NCBI GenBank assembly: GCA_030633185.1
Contig: DAOVTG010000144.1
Coordinates: 1-6,402, forward strand
From: Deltaproteobacteria bacterium
Lineage (GTDB): Bacteria; Desulfobacterota; Anaeroferrophillalia; Anaeroferrophillales; Tharpellaceae
Reading direction: 5' to 3'
Length of the DNA stretch: 6,402 nucleotides
In this document: in pieces, positions 1 to 6,402 of the stretch
How positions within the stretch are numbered: position 1 is the first letter of the stretch
Layout: every line of letters starts with the position of its first letter
The notes under the pieces: model-generated
Database searches by the model: none
The model's input: the letters and a program-made list of their open reading frames with translations, nothing else
What the model was told of the DNA's origin: nothing
Position numbers and translations under genes: made by a program

Positions 1-1
1 C

Positions 2-2260
2 TGCGACTGGTCTCGGGAACGTTTTACGATGGATGAGGGGCTTTCCCAGGCGGTGCGTGAAGTTTTTGTCTTGCTCTACGAAGAGGGACTCATCTACCAG
101 GGTGATTATATTATCAACTGGTGTCCACGCTGTCATACGGCACTCTCTGACCTGGAAGTTGAATTTGAGGAGCATAATGATGGCAAACTTTGGGATCTTG
201 AATATCCGCTGGCCGATGGCGACGGCTCGATTATAGTTTCGACGACCCGACCGGAAACCATGCTCGGGGATAGTGCAGTCGCGGTTAATGGCGAGGATGA
301 GCGTTATCTTAAGCTGATCGGTAAAGAGGTAATGCTGCCCCTGATGAATCGGCGGATACCGATTATTGCGGATGACTATGTTGATCGGGAGTTTGGTTCC
401 GGGGCGGTCAAAATAACCCCGGCCCACGATGCCAATGACTTTGAGGTCGGTTTGCGTCATAACCTCGAAATAATCAAGGTTATGGACGAAAAAGGGGCCA
501 TGAATGAAAATGCCGGTGTCTATGCCGGCCTGACTCGAGAAGAGTGTCGCGAACGGGTGGTCGTCGATCTGCAAAAACTGGGACTGCTGCCAGCAACTAA
601 AGATTATCAGCATAATGTTGGTCACTGTTACCGCTGTCGGACGATTATTGAACCCTACCTTTCGAATCAATGGTTTGTGAAAATCAAACCTATGGCTGAT
701 CGGGCTCTTAACGCGGTTAAAGAGGGAAAGACCCGGATTATCCCGAAAAATTGGGAGAAGACCTATTTCAACTGGATGGAAAATATCCGCGATTGGTGTA
801 TCTCACGCCAGATCTGGTGGGGCCATCGGATCCCGGTCTGGTATTGCGACGCCTGCGGCAAGATGATTGTCGCCCGAGAAGATCCCGATTGTTGTCCTGA
901 TTGTTCGAGCCCGAATTTGCGTCAAGAGACGGACGTTCTCGATACCTGGTTCTCATCGGGGCTCTGGCCCTTTTCGACGATGGGCTGGCCCGAATCGACC
1001 GAGACTTTGAAAAAGTACTACCCGACCTCAGTCCTGGTGACCGGTTTTGATATCCTCTTTTTCTGGGTTGCCCGGATGATGATGATGGGGCTTAAATGCA
1101 TGGACGAAGTTCCTTTCAAGGATGTCTATATCCATGCCCTGGTTCGTGATGAACATGGCCATAAGATGAGTAAATCTCGGGGCAATGTTATCGATCCTTT
1201 GATTATTATTGACAAATACGGGGCTGATGCTTTGCGTTTTACGCTGGCGGCTTTTGCGGCCCAGGGTCGTGATGTCAGCCTCTCCGAAGCCCGCATCAGT
1301 GGTTATCGAAATTTTGTCAATAAACTCTGGAATGCATCTCGTTTTACCTTGATGAATCTTGATGGGTTTTCTCCAGAAACGGTTATTGATAATAAAAATC
1401 TTTCTCTGGCCGAGCGCTGGATCAGCCACCGTCTTAATCAGACTATCGGTGAGGTGACTGCGGCTTTAGACGAGTATCGTTTTAACGATGCTGCCCAGGC
1501 CCTCTATCAGTTTACCTGGCATGAGTTTTGTGATTGGTACTTGGAGCTCAGCAAACCCGACCTTTTCCAGAGCCAAGATGAAACCCGGCGTACCACCGCC
1601 CAGGCGGTTCTCTATCGCACATTGGAACAGATTGTCAGGCTTCTCCATCCAATTATGCCGTTTGTCTGTGAAGAGATCTGGCAAACCCTGCCCCAAGTGG
1701 CGGGCGCTCCGCCAACTATTATGCAGACTACTTTTCCGAAAGTGGCAGCCGAGTTTGATGATGCTTTGGCCGCTTATGATATGGCCCTGGTTATGGAAGT
1801 GATTACGGCGATCCGTAATATTCGCGGGGAGATGAATCTCTCGCCGGGCCAGCGTCTTGAAGCGGTTATCACCGGAAGTGATGGGGCTTCGATAAACGTC
1901 TTAAATAGAAGTTCAGATTGTATCGTCAATATAGCTCGCCTGACCTCTTTGACGATTGCCAAAGACGCCTTGCGGCCGCCGCAGTCAGCCGCCGGCCTGG
2001 CCGCCGGATTGGAGATTTTCGTACCTCTGGCCGGATTAGTTGATTTTGCCCAGGAAGCGGCTCGCCTGGCCAAGGAGTTGAAAAAAACCGAGAAAGAGTT
2101 TGCCGGGGTCAGCAACAAGTTGAACAATCAAAAATTCCTCGCCAAAGCCCCGCCGGAGATTATCGAGAAAGAGCAAGGCAAACATCAGGAATTAAGCCTC
2201 AAACTTGAAAAACTGCACGTCAGTATCAAGACCCTGGAACAGGTGACCGAATCTAAATGA
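2..2260 (+). CDS. valS: Valyl-tRNA synthetase, 5'-truncated by the window edge
   Basis: Class I aminoacyl-tRNA synthetase that charges tRNA-Val in the cytoplasm. The reading frame is open from base 2 (CDWSRERFT) and enters a typical ValRS sequence, so the ATG at base 29 is internal. 752 residues are visible; roughly 135 N-terminal residues, including the HIGH motif, lie upstream. Counting from base 2: a first zinc site pairs C41/C44 (NWCPRC) with C209/C212 (CYRC), flanking the CP1 editing domain (STTRPETMLGD; GAVKITPAHDANDFEVG). A second zinc ribbon is C282/C285 and C298/C301. Then come the catalytic-core segment DVLDTWFSSGLWPFS, GFDILFFWVARM and KMSKS at residues 388-392 (bases 1163-1177). 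The anticodon-binding domain carries FCDWYLELSKPD. The end (about bases 2027-2245) is the charged coiled-coil arm typical of ValRS. No frameshift or missing visible motif. Stop TGA; the next gene starts 16 bp later. Identity is very secure. Confidence 0.97.
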   Translation, partial: CDWSRERFTMDEGLSQAVREVFVLLYEEGLIYQGDYIINWCPRCHTALSDLEVEFEEHNDGKLWDLEYPLADGDGSIIVSTTRPETMLGDSAVAVNGEDERYLKLIGKEVMLPLMNRRIPIIADDYVDREFGSGAVKITPAHDANDFEVGLRHNLEIIKVMDEKGAMNENAGVYAGLTREECRERVVVDLQKLGLLPATKDYQHNVGHCYRCRTIIEPYLSNQWFVKIKPMADRALNAVKEGKTRIIPKNWEKTYFNWMENIRDWCISRQIWWGHRIPVWYCDACGKMIVAREDPDCCPDCSSPNLRQETDVLDTWFSSGLWPFSTMGWPESTETLKKYYPTSVLVTGFDILFFWVARMMMMGLKCMDEVPFKDVYIHALVRDEHGHKMSKSRGNVIDPLIIIDKYGADALRFTLAAFAAQGRDVSLSEARISGYRNFVNKLWNASRFTLMNLDGFSPETVIDNKNLSLAERWISHRLNQTIGEVTAALDEYRFNDAAQALYQFTWHEFCDWYLELSKPDLFQSQDETRRTTAQAVLYRTLEQIVRLLHPIMPFVCEEIWQTLPQVAGAPPTIMQTTFPKVAAEFDDALAAYDMALVMEVITAIRNIRGEMNLSPGQRLEAVITGSDGASINVLNRSSDCIVNIARLTSLTIAKDALRPPQSAAGLAAGLEIFVPLAGLVDFAQEAARLAKELKKTEKEFAGVSNKLNNQKFLAKAPPEIIEKEQGKHQELSLKLEKLHVSIKTLEQVTESK

Positions 2261-2276
2261 TAAAAATGCCGGATCT

Positions 2277-3239
2277 ATGTCTACTATGACTATCTTGACG
2301 GTTACGGAATCGGTTCCTCGCCTTGACCGGTTCCTGCATCAGCAGATGGCTGCTGTATCCATCAAGCGCTGGCGTCAGGCGTTGCGTAGTGGTGAAGTTT
2401 TGGTTGAGGGTCGTCGGGCTGCTAAAGGGGCGGCCATGAGGGCGGGTCAGCGGATATCTTTCCCGGCTGATTTGCCCGTTCGACTGGCTCCGGCAAAGCC
2501 GCAGCCTGAACCTGAAACCGACCTGGAAATATTGTATCGGGATGACAATCTGTTAGCTCTGAATAAGCCAGCTAATTGTCATACTCACCCTTTGACAGCC
2601 TCTGAAACCGGGACTCTGGCAAATTGCTTGATCGCCGCTTTTCCTGAGCTCGTTGGGGTTGGCGGATTTGGTTCTTTGCAACCCGGCCTTCTCAATCGCT
2701 TAGATTATGCCACCTCCGGGATTGTGCTGGTGGCTCGCAGTAATGCGGTCTGGGGTGATATCCGTCGTCAGTTTGATCATCACCTGATACGCAAAGAGTA
2801 CCTTGCCGAAGTCGAGGGGCGGTTTGTGACGGAAGCTATCATCGAAAAGAATTTGACCCATGATCGTAGTGATCGCCGCCGGATGGTGGTAAGCCCACCG
2901 GCCGAGCCCTGTCGCGGCCTCTATCCGGCCCGGACAGAGGTTTGCCCGCTTCAATTTGAGGCCTCGCGAAATCTGACTCGGGTTCGTCTCGTGATGTATA
3001 GTGGAGTTATGCATCAGCTGCGCGTTCACCTGGCTGAAGTCGGCCATCCCATCTTTGGTGACACACTTTATGGTGGTAAACCTTTTTCTTTAGATAAGGG
3101 AAAAGAGTCCGAAACAATAGCGAAAAACAGCTTTCATTTGCATTGTTCGCAACTGATCCTCGCCGATGGCCTTGCGATTAAGGCACCGCCACCGGATTGG
3201 TGTAAAAATTCAACCGAGCTTACTATTCAGGTTTCATGA
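2277..3239 (+). CDS. RluA-family RNA pseudouridine synthase with N-terminal S4 domain
   Basis: Predicted to isomerise specific uridines in rRNA or tRNA to pseudouridine. The 320-residue protein has the family layout: an N-terminal S4-like RNA-binding region (about 13-63, RLDRFL to AGQRISFP), a short proline-rich linker (72-80), then the catalytic domain. Motif I is EILYRDDNLLALNKPAN (84-100). Motif II is LLNRLDYATSG (138-148), with the expected catalytic Asp at D143; the residue before RLD is Asn rather than His, as in many members. KEYLAEVEG (173-181) follows. The last motif is GVMHQLRVHLAEVGHPIFGD (243-262), in which the usual GR(T/S)HQ reads GVMHQ. Length is normal. The ATG at 2277 has only a weak GGA 3 nt upstream; the in-frame ATG at 2286 is an alternative with wider spacing. 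It follows valS by 16 bp and overlaps the next gene by 4 bp. The target uridine cannot be told from sequence, so no symbol is given. Confidence 0.93.
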   Translation: MSTMTILTVTESVPRLDRFLHQQMAAVSIKRWRQALRSGEVLVEGRRAAKGAAMRAGQRISFPADLPVRLAPAKPQPEPETDLEILYRDDNLLALNKPANCHTHPLTASETGTLANCLIAAFPELVGVGGFGSLQPGLLNRLDYATSGIVLVARSNAVWGDIRRQFDHHLIRKEYLAEVEGRFVTEAIIEKNLTHDRSDRRRMVVSPPAEPCRGLYPARTEVCPLQFEASRNLTRVRLVMYSGVMHQLRVHLAEVGHPIFGDTLYGGKPFSLDKGKESETIAKNSFHLHCSQLILADGLAIKAPPPDWCKNSTELTIQVS

Positions 3240-4807
3240 GAAGTGAGAGTTATATCAAAGATTTAGAGAATGGTCTGAAGATGGGAAATAGCTGGTCAAA
3301 CAGTAGCATGAATATTCTGGTCGTTGATGATGACGTAGAGATTGTCGAGCTTTTAGTGGAGTTGCTGAAAGGTCTTGGTTATCGGGTTGAATGTGCCGTT
3401 AACGGAGCGGAAGCTTTGACCATGTTGGCTGCGAAAGAGTACGACCTGGTGTTGACTGATATCAATATGCCGGTGATGGATGGTATGGAGCTTATCAGGC
3501 AGGTTAAAGCTCGGGAAAAGTCTCCGGTTATCATCGTTATTACAGCTTATGCCTCGGTGCAGACGGCTATTGATGCGATTAAATTCGGGGTTTATGATTA
3601 TATTACCAAGCCGTTCAATTTCGAGATCGTTAGCAATGCGGTTGAAAGGGCGCTTGAAAAACAGTTTTTACAACGCGAAAATGTTAATTTGAAAGAGATG
3701 ATGGATCTCTATCAGGCCAGTGAGTCGATCAGTTCGCAGTCGGGTTTTGATGAAGTTGTCAAGGTTTTGTTCGAATCGGCAGCGTCCATCACGAAAGCCG
3801 ATTTTATGGCTCTCTATCTTGATGATGTCAACAAGGGTGAAGAGGGTGATTTCAGGCTCAGTCGGCGTCAGCTTTTTCGCAGGATGCCGACAACTGAAAG
3901 ATACCTTCTCAGCTTTTTGCCGAAGAGACTCTCATCGGTTGTCGCGCAAGAGTATTTTACCAGGTACAGCAGTAAGCTTTTCAGTGGAAATGATTCTTTG
4001 TTTCCGGCAATTTCAGGTGATTCACCAAAGCCGATCCACTTCAATTCAATGTTGGCCTTCTCCTTAAAAGCCCATAATCGTCTGGTTGGTGTCCTGGTTC
4101 TGGTCTCATTTACGCCGACGGTGGTTTTTTCCGACAAGCTGCGGCGTTCCTTCTATATGTTAGTTTCAAAAGCTGCCGCCGCCATTGAAAATACCTATCT
4201 TTACGATAACTTGCAAAGACAATATATTGAGACTGTAGAAAGTTTTGCCCACGCTCTGGAGGCCAAGGACTCTTACACTCATGGTCATTCGCGTCAGGTC
4301 TCTCTCTATGCTTGTCTGATAGCTCGAGAGCTCGGTTTTTCCAATGATGAACTTGGGGTTTTGCAACAGGCGGCAATTCTCCACGATATCGGTAAGATCG
4401 GCATCTCGGATACGATTCTTAATTTACCCCGGGAGTTGACCGAGAGTGAGTTTTTTGAGGTTCGGGAACATCCACGTAAAGGGCGCAATATTCTGGCTCC
4501 AATCAGCTCTCTGGCGGAGGTGACAGAGGTTGTCTATCATCATCATGAACATTGGGATGGCAACGGTTATCCTGAGGGTTTAGCTGGTCGGGAGAGTCCC
4601 TTGATGGCTCGTATTATCGGGGTTGCCGACGCTTTTGATGCGATGACTTCACAGCGCTCTTATCGTTCCCCTTTAAGTTTAGATGGGGCCTTTGCCGAGT
4701 TGCAAAAAGGGGCGGGAAGACAGTTTGATCCTGAACTGGTGGGCATTTTTATTAATCAGAGAGATGAAATTGTCAAACGGCTGGAAAGTCGACAAGAGAG
4801 AGATTAA
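3236..4807 (+). CDS. Response regulator: REC-GAF-HD-GYP cyclic di-GMP phosphodiesterase
   Basis: Predicted cytoplasmic two-component output protein (523 aa) hydrolysing cyclic di-GMP. The REC domain (about 26-142) has acidic D31-D33, phospho-acceptor D75 (LTDINMPVMDG), T103 and K125 (TKPF). Residues about 155-325 look like a GAF domain, ending in the typical SKAAAAIENTYLYDNLQ. The HD-GYP domain (about 326-515) has H351, H383/D384 with K387 (HDIGKIGI), H412, H436/H437 and D441 (HHEHWDGNGYPEG, GYP at 444-446) and D465 (VADAFDAMTS), so the metal-binding and signature residues are present. By my recall of the Persephonella HD-GYP structure, a Glu four residues before the first His is a ligand of a third metal; here it is Y347, which suggests a dinuclear site. 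The ATG at 3236 overlaps the previous stop as ATGA; in-frame ATGs at 3281 and 3308 are alternatives, the last lying right at the REC domain start. No cognate histidine kinase is in the window. No DNA-binding domain is seen. Confidence 0.94.
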   Translation: MRSESYIKDLENGLKMGNSWSNSSMNILVVDDDVEIVELLVELLKGLGYRVECAVNGAEALTMLAAKEYDLVLTDINMPVMDGMELIRQVKAREKSPVIIVITAYASVQTAIDAIKFGVYDYITKPFNFEIVSNAVERALEKQFLQRENVNLKEMMDLYQASESISSQSGFDEVVKVLFESAASITKADFMALYLDDVNKGEEGDFRLSRRQLFRRMPTTERYLLSFLPKRLSSVVAQEYFTRYSSKLFSGNDSLFPAISGDSPKPIHFNSMLAFSLKAHNRLVGVLVLVSFTPTVVFSDKLRRSFYMLVSKAAAAIENTYLYDNLQRQYIETVESFAHALEAKDSYTHGHSRQVSLYACLIARELGFSNDELGVLQQAAILHDIGKIGISDTILNLPRELTESEFFEVREHPRKGRNILAPISSLAEVTEVVYHHHEHWDGNGYPEGLAGRESPLMARIIGVADAFDAMTSQRSYRSPLSLDGAFAELQKGAGRQFDPELVGIFINQRDEIVKRLESRQERD

Positions 4808-6021
4808 TGTCTCAAGGTTTCCTGAAGGCCATCTGGACGCCGAGAATGCTGGTCTCCCTGCTCATGGGCTTTGCCTGCGGCCTGCCCCTGCTTCTGACGA
4901 TCTCCATCCTCCAGGCCTGGATGAAGGAGTCCGGGCTTGATATCAAGGTTATCGGGCTTTTTTCGTTGGTCGGTTTGCCTTATACTCTAAAATTTCTCTG
5001 GGCCCCGGTAATGGATCGCTTTACCCTGCCTTTCCTGGGGCGGCGCCGGGGCTGGATGCTGCTTTTTCAGCTTATGCTGATGCTGGCGATTGCGGCTTTG
5101 GGTTTGACAAATCCCCTGGCCAGTCCGGTTCTGGTCGCTCTGGCCGCTTTTATGGTAACCTTTTTCTCCGCCTCTCAGGATATTGTTGTCGACGCATATC
5201 GGCGGGAAGATCTTTCCGATCTTGAACTTGGTCTGGGTTCTTCGCTCTATGTTAACGGTTATCGGGTGGGGATGCTGCTGGCCGGCAGTGGCGGTCTGAT
5301 TATGGCCGACCATCTCTCATATCGTTTGGTCTATTTGCTGTTGGCGGCGGCGATGCTGGTAGGCGTGATAACGACTTCTCTTTGTCGTGAACCGGAGCAC
5401 TCCCACGGAGCCCCTTCGACCTTCAAGGAAGCCGTTGTTGGTCCCTTCGTCGATTATTTTAGTCGCCGGGGAGCCCTTCTGTTACTCGCTTTTATCCTCT
5501 TTTACAAGATTGGCGACCAGATGGCTTCGACCATGACCATGCCTTTTTACCTTGATCTCGGTTTTACGAAAACCGAGATTGGTACGGTGGTTAAACTTTT
5601 TGGTTTCTGGGCTACGATTGGTGGGGGCTTGTTGGGCGGGGTTATCCTGCTGAGACTCGGTATCTATCGTTCTCTCTGGATCTTTGGTATTTTGCAGGCG
5701 ATATCGACCGCCGGTTTTGCTCTACTTGCTAATGTCGGTGGCGGTCTCTCTCTGCTGGCCGCAGTAATTGCCTTTGAAAATCTAAGCGGCGGGATGGGTA
5801 CCGCAGCCTATGTCGCCTATATGGCCAGTCTTACCAATAAAAAATTTACCGCTACCCAGTATGCTCTGCTCTCCAGCTTGATGGGGATTCCTCGGGTTCT
5901 GGCCTCAGCTCCTACCGGTTTTGTCGTCTCGGCTCTAGGTTGGAACTCATTTTTTATTTTCTGTACCTTTGCCGCCTTGCCCGGACTCCTGTTTTTGGGT
6001 TGGATTAGACGTGGCCAGTAG
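4807..6021 (+). CDS. ampG: AmpG-type muropeptide permease (MFS)
   Basis: Inner-membrane major facilitator that imports GlcNAc-anhydroMurNAc-peptides released by wall turnover, for peptidoglycan recycling. The 404-residue protein matches the E. coli AmpG pattern closely from end to end: GFACGLPL (21-28), LQAWM (35-39), IGLFSLVG (49-56), KFLWAPVMDR (62-71), FLGRRRGW (76-83), SASQDIVVDAY (121-131) with Q124, D125 and D129 in the same register as E. coli, FGILQAIS (293-300), FENLSGGMGT (323-332) and ATQYALLSSL (349-358). About twelve hydrophobic helices can be drawn between 15 and 399, with a central hydrophilic loop near 193-221. It ends after helix 12, whereas E. coli AmpG is about 490 aa with a longer C-terminus; shorter homologues of this size are known. 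The ATG shares one base with the previous stop (TAATG), with a purine run AAGAGAGAGA just upstream as likely ribosome-binding site. No ampD, ampC or ampR is in the window. Substrate is inferred from similarity. Confidence 0.92.
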   Translation: MSQGFLKAIWTPRMLVSLLMGFACGLPLLLTISILQAWMKESGLDIKVIGLFSLVGLPYTLKFLWAPVMDRFTLPFLGRRRGWMLLFQLMLMLAIAALGLTNPLASPVLVALAAFMVTFFSASQDIVVDAYRREDLSDLELGLGSSLYVNGYRVGMLLAGSGGLIMADHLSYRLVYLLLAAAMLVGVITTSLCREPEHSHGAPSTFKEAVVGPFVDYFSRRGALLLLAFILFYKIGDQMASTMTMPFYLDLGFTKTEIGTVVKLFGFWATIGGGLLGGVILLRLGIYRSLWIFGILQAISTAGFALLANVGGGLSLLAAVIAFENLSGGMGTAAYVAYMASLTNKKFTATQYALLSSLMGIPRVLASAPTGFVVSALGWNSFFIFCTFAALPGLLFLGWIRRGQ

Positions 6022-6058
6022 TACTTTGAAATCCTTGGGAACATTTCTGTAAAAAGGC
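6022..6058. other. Short spacer between ampG stop and transposase relic
   Basis: I see no hairpin with a T-run, no coding frame and no clear promoter in this 37-bp AT-rich spacer. The first strong terminator for the plus-strand operon therefore lies more than 300 bp downstream of the ampG stop. Confidence 0.5.
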
Positions 6059-6335
6059 ATGCCGCTACCATATTTTAACAGCGCGATCACCGCCAGCCGA
6101 CAAAGAAAGAGAGTATTCGGAAGACTTTATCAACAAGTGACATTAGCACTCAGCAATAGAATCTGCGATTAATGCCTTGGAAGTACATGGCCTGGATATG
6201 TGTCCAGATCATGGCATTGGCGGCTTTGAACGTTATGTTTCCATGGCGGTTTTGGCCCGAAACATTCAACAACTTGGAGTAAAACTCCTTCAGATGTCGC
6301 AACTGGTCGTTTCTCCGCTTTTTCTCCAGAGCTAG
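6059..6335 (+). pseudogene. Decayed C-terminal fragment of a DDE-type transposase
   Basis: No intact gene is present here. From base 6147 one frame reads HSAIESAINALEVHG, continues LDMCPDHGIGGFERYV, then MAVLARNIQQLG, and stops with TAG at 6333-6335. I recognise this as the C-terminal end of a DDE insertion-sequence transposase family whose members read close to HSAVESAINALEVHGLDRCPDHG. The IS family name is not certain. Just upstream, another frame from the ATG at 6059 reads SRQRKRVFGRLYQQ and would join directly to HSAIES if the 10 bases at 6137-6146 were absent, so a frameshift has broken the gene. That upstream frame taken alone ends at 6172 (37 codons). The N-terminal and catalytic parts of the transposase are absent from the space after ampG, so this is a relic. 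The left boundary is approximate; the 6147-6335 part is the better supported. Confidence 0.72.
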
Positions 6336-6340
6336 AAAAG

Positions 6341-6379
6341 AAAAGGGGTTGTAACCTGTTAAGGTTACAACCCCTTTTT
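6341..6379. terminator. Bidirectional rho-independent terminator, perfect 17-bp stem
   Basis: A perfect inverted repeat has arms at 6341-6357 (AAAAGGGGTTGTAACCT) and 6362-6378 (AGGTTACAACCCCTTTT) around a GTTA loop. On the plus strand the GC part of the stem is followed by TTTTTC (6375-6380). On the minus strand it is followed by TTTTCTTTTC (6344 down to 6335). It can therefore end transcripts from both sides. The minus-strand stem begins only 7 nt after the tRNA 3' end, so it is well placed as the tRNA terminator. On the plus strand it is the first strong terminator after ampG and would catch read-through from the operon. Confidence 0.92.
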
Positions 6380-6385
6380 CAATTA

Positions 6386-6402
6386 TGGTGCCGAAGGCCG
6401 GA
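6386..6402 (-). tRNA. 3' end of a tRNA gene, probably tRNA-Leu (cut by window edge)
   Basis: Read on the minus strand the last 17 bases are T-CCGGC-CTTCGGC-A-CCA. These fit the last T-loop base, the 3' side of the 5-bp T stem, the 3' side of the 7-bp acceptor stem, discriminator A73 and an encoded CCA tail (6386-6388). An acceptor 3' strand of CTTCGGC predicts a 5' end of GCCGAAG, which with A73 is typical of bacterial tRNA-Leu. The anticodon, variable arm and 5' half lie beyond base 6402, so the isotype is inference. A terminator follows after 7 nt. Confidence 0.75.

Noticed and set aside
1076..1088. Run of ATGATGATG repeats
   Set aside because: It encodes the methionine cluster in the conserved ValRS segment WVARMMMMG; not a regulatory microsatellite.
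1028..1429. Minus-strand open frame of 133 codons inside valS
   Set aside because: It is antisense to strongly conserved ValRS sequence, including KMSKS, its translation resembles no family, and it has no clear ribosome-binding site.
2261..2276. Possible promoter or terminator between valS and the pseudouridine synthase
   Set aside because: The gap is 16 bp and has no hairpin or -35/-10 pair.
2700..3047. Minus-strand open frame of 115 codons inside the pseudouridine synthase gene
   Set aside because: It lies opposite the catalytic motifs and shows no recognisable domain.
4987..5313. Minus-strand open frame of 108 codons inside ampG
   Set aside because: The product is low-complexity, rich in Q, H and P, and is antisense to conserved AmpG helices; it is a by-product of codon use.
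6056..6063. Palindrome GGCATGCC
   Set aside because: It is an isolated 8-bp palindrome with no repeat partner or neighbouring signal.
6059..6172. Small plus-strand open frame of 37 codons with an AAGG-like site before its ATG
   Set aside because: It overlaps the transposase relic and its middle part reads into that relic; better explained as a piece of the broken transposase than as a small gene.
6276..6288. Small hairpin GGAGT-AAA-ACTCC
   Set aside because: The stem is only 5 bp, has no T-run and lies within the transposase relic; likely chance.

Overview
The window looks like a piece of a Gram-negative bacterial chromosome with about 50% GC. The gene set is a zinc-ribbon type valyl-tRNA synthetase, an RluA-type pseudouridine synthase, a response regulator with an HD-GYP output and an AmpG-type muropeptide permease. 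AmpG implies a periplasm and peptidoglycan recycling. Protein style and gene mix are most like Desulfobacterota (former Deltaproteobacteria), but that placement is inference; nothing here fixes the genus.

Layout. Bases 2-4807 and 4807-6021 form one tight plus-strand block of four genes: valS (5' end cut off by the window edge), an RluA-family pseudouridine synthase, a REC-GAF-HD-GYP regulator and ampG. The gaps are 16 bp, a 4-bp ATGA overlap and a 1-bp TAATG overlap. No promoter or terminator is visible between the genes, so they are probably cotranscribed and the last three may be translationally coupled. Bases 6022-6340 hold no intact gene. They carry a decayed C-terminal fragment of a DDE-type transposase with a frameshift. 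Bases 6341-6379 form a perfect 17-bp hairpin that works as a terminator in both directions. The last 17 bases are the 3' end, including the encoded CCA, of a minus-strand tRNA gene, most likely tRNA-Leu.

How the parts fit. valS and the pseudouridine synthase serve translation and RNA modification. The HD-GYP regulator is predicted to hydrolyse cyclic di-GMP when its receiver domain is phosphorylated; no partner kinase is encoded here. AmpG imports anhydro-muropeptides for cell-wall recycling. No pathway linking the four is known to me; shared transcription is the main evidence for linkage. The tRNA gene and the operon converge on the shared terminator, with the transposase relic between them. 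I found no wholly new system. The most interesting points are the operon composition and the relic/terminator/tRNA junction.
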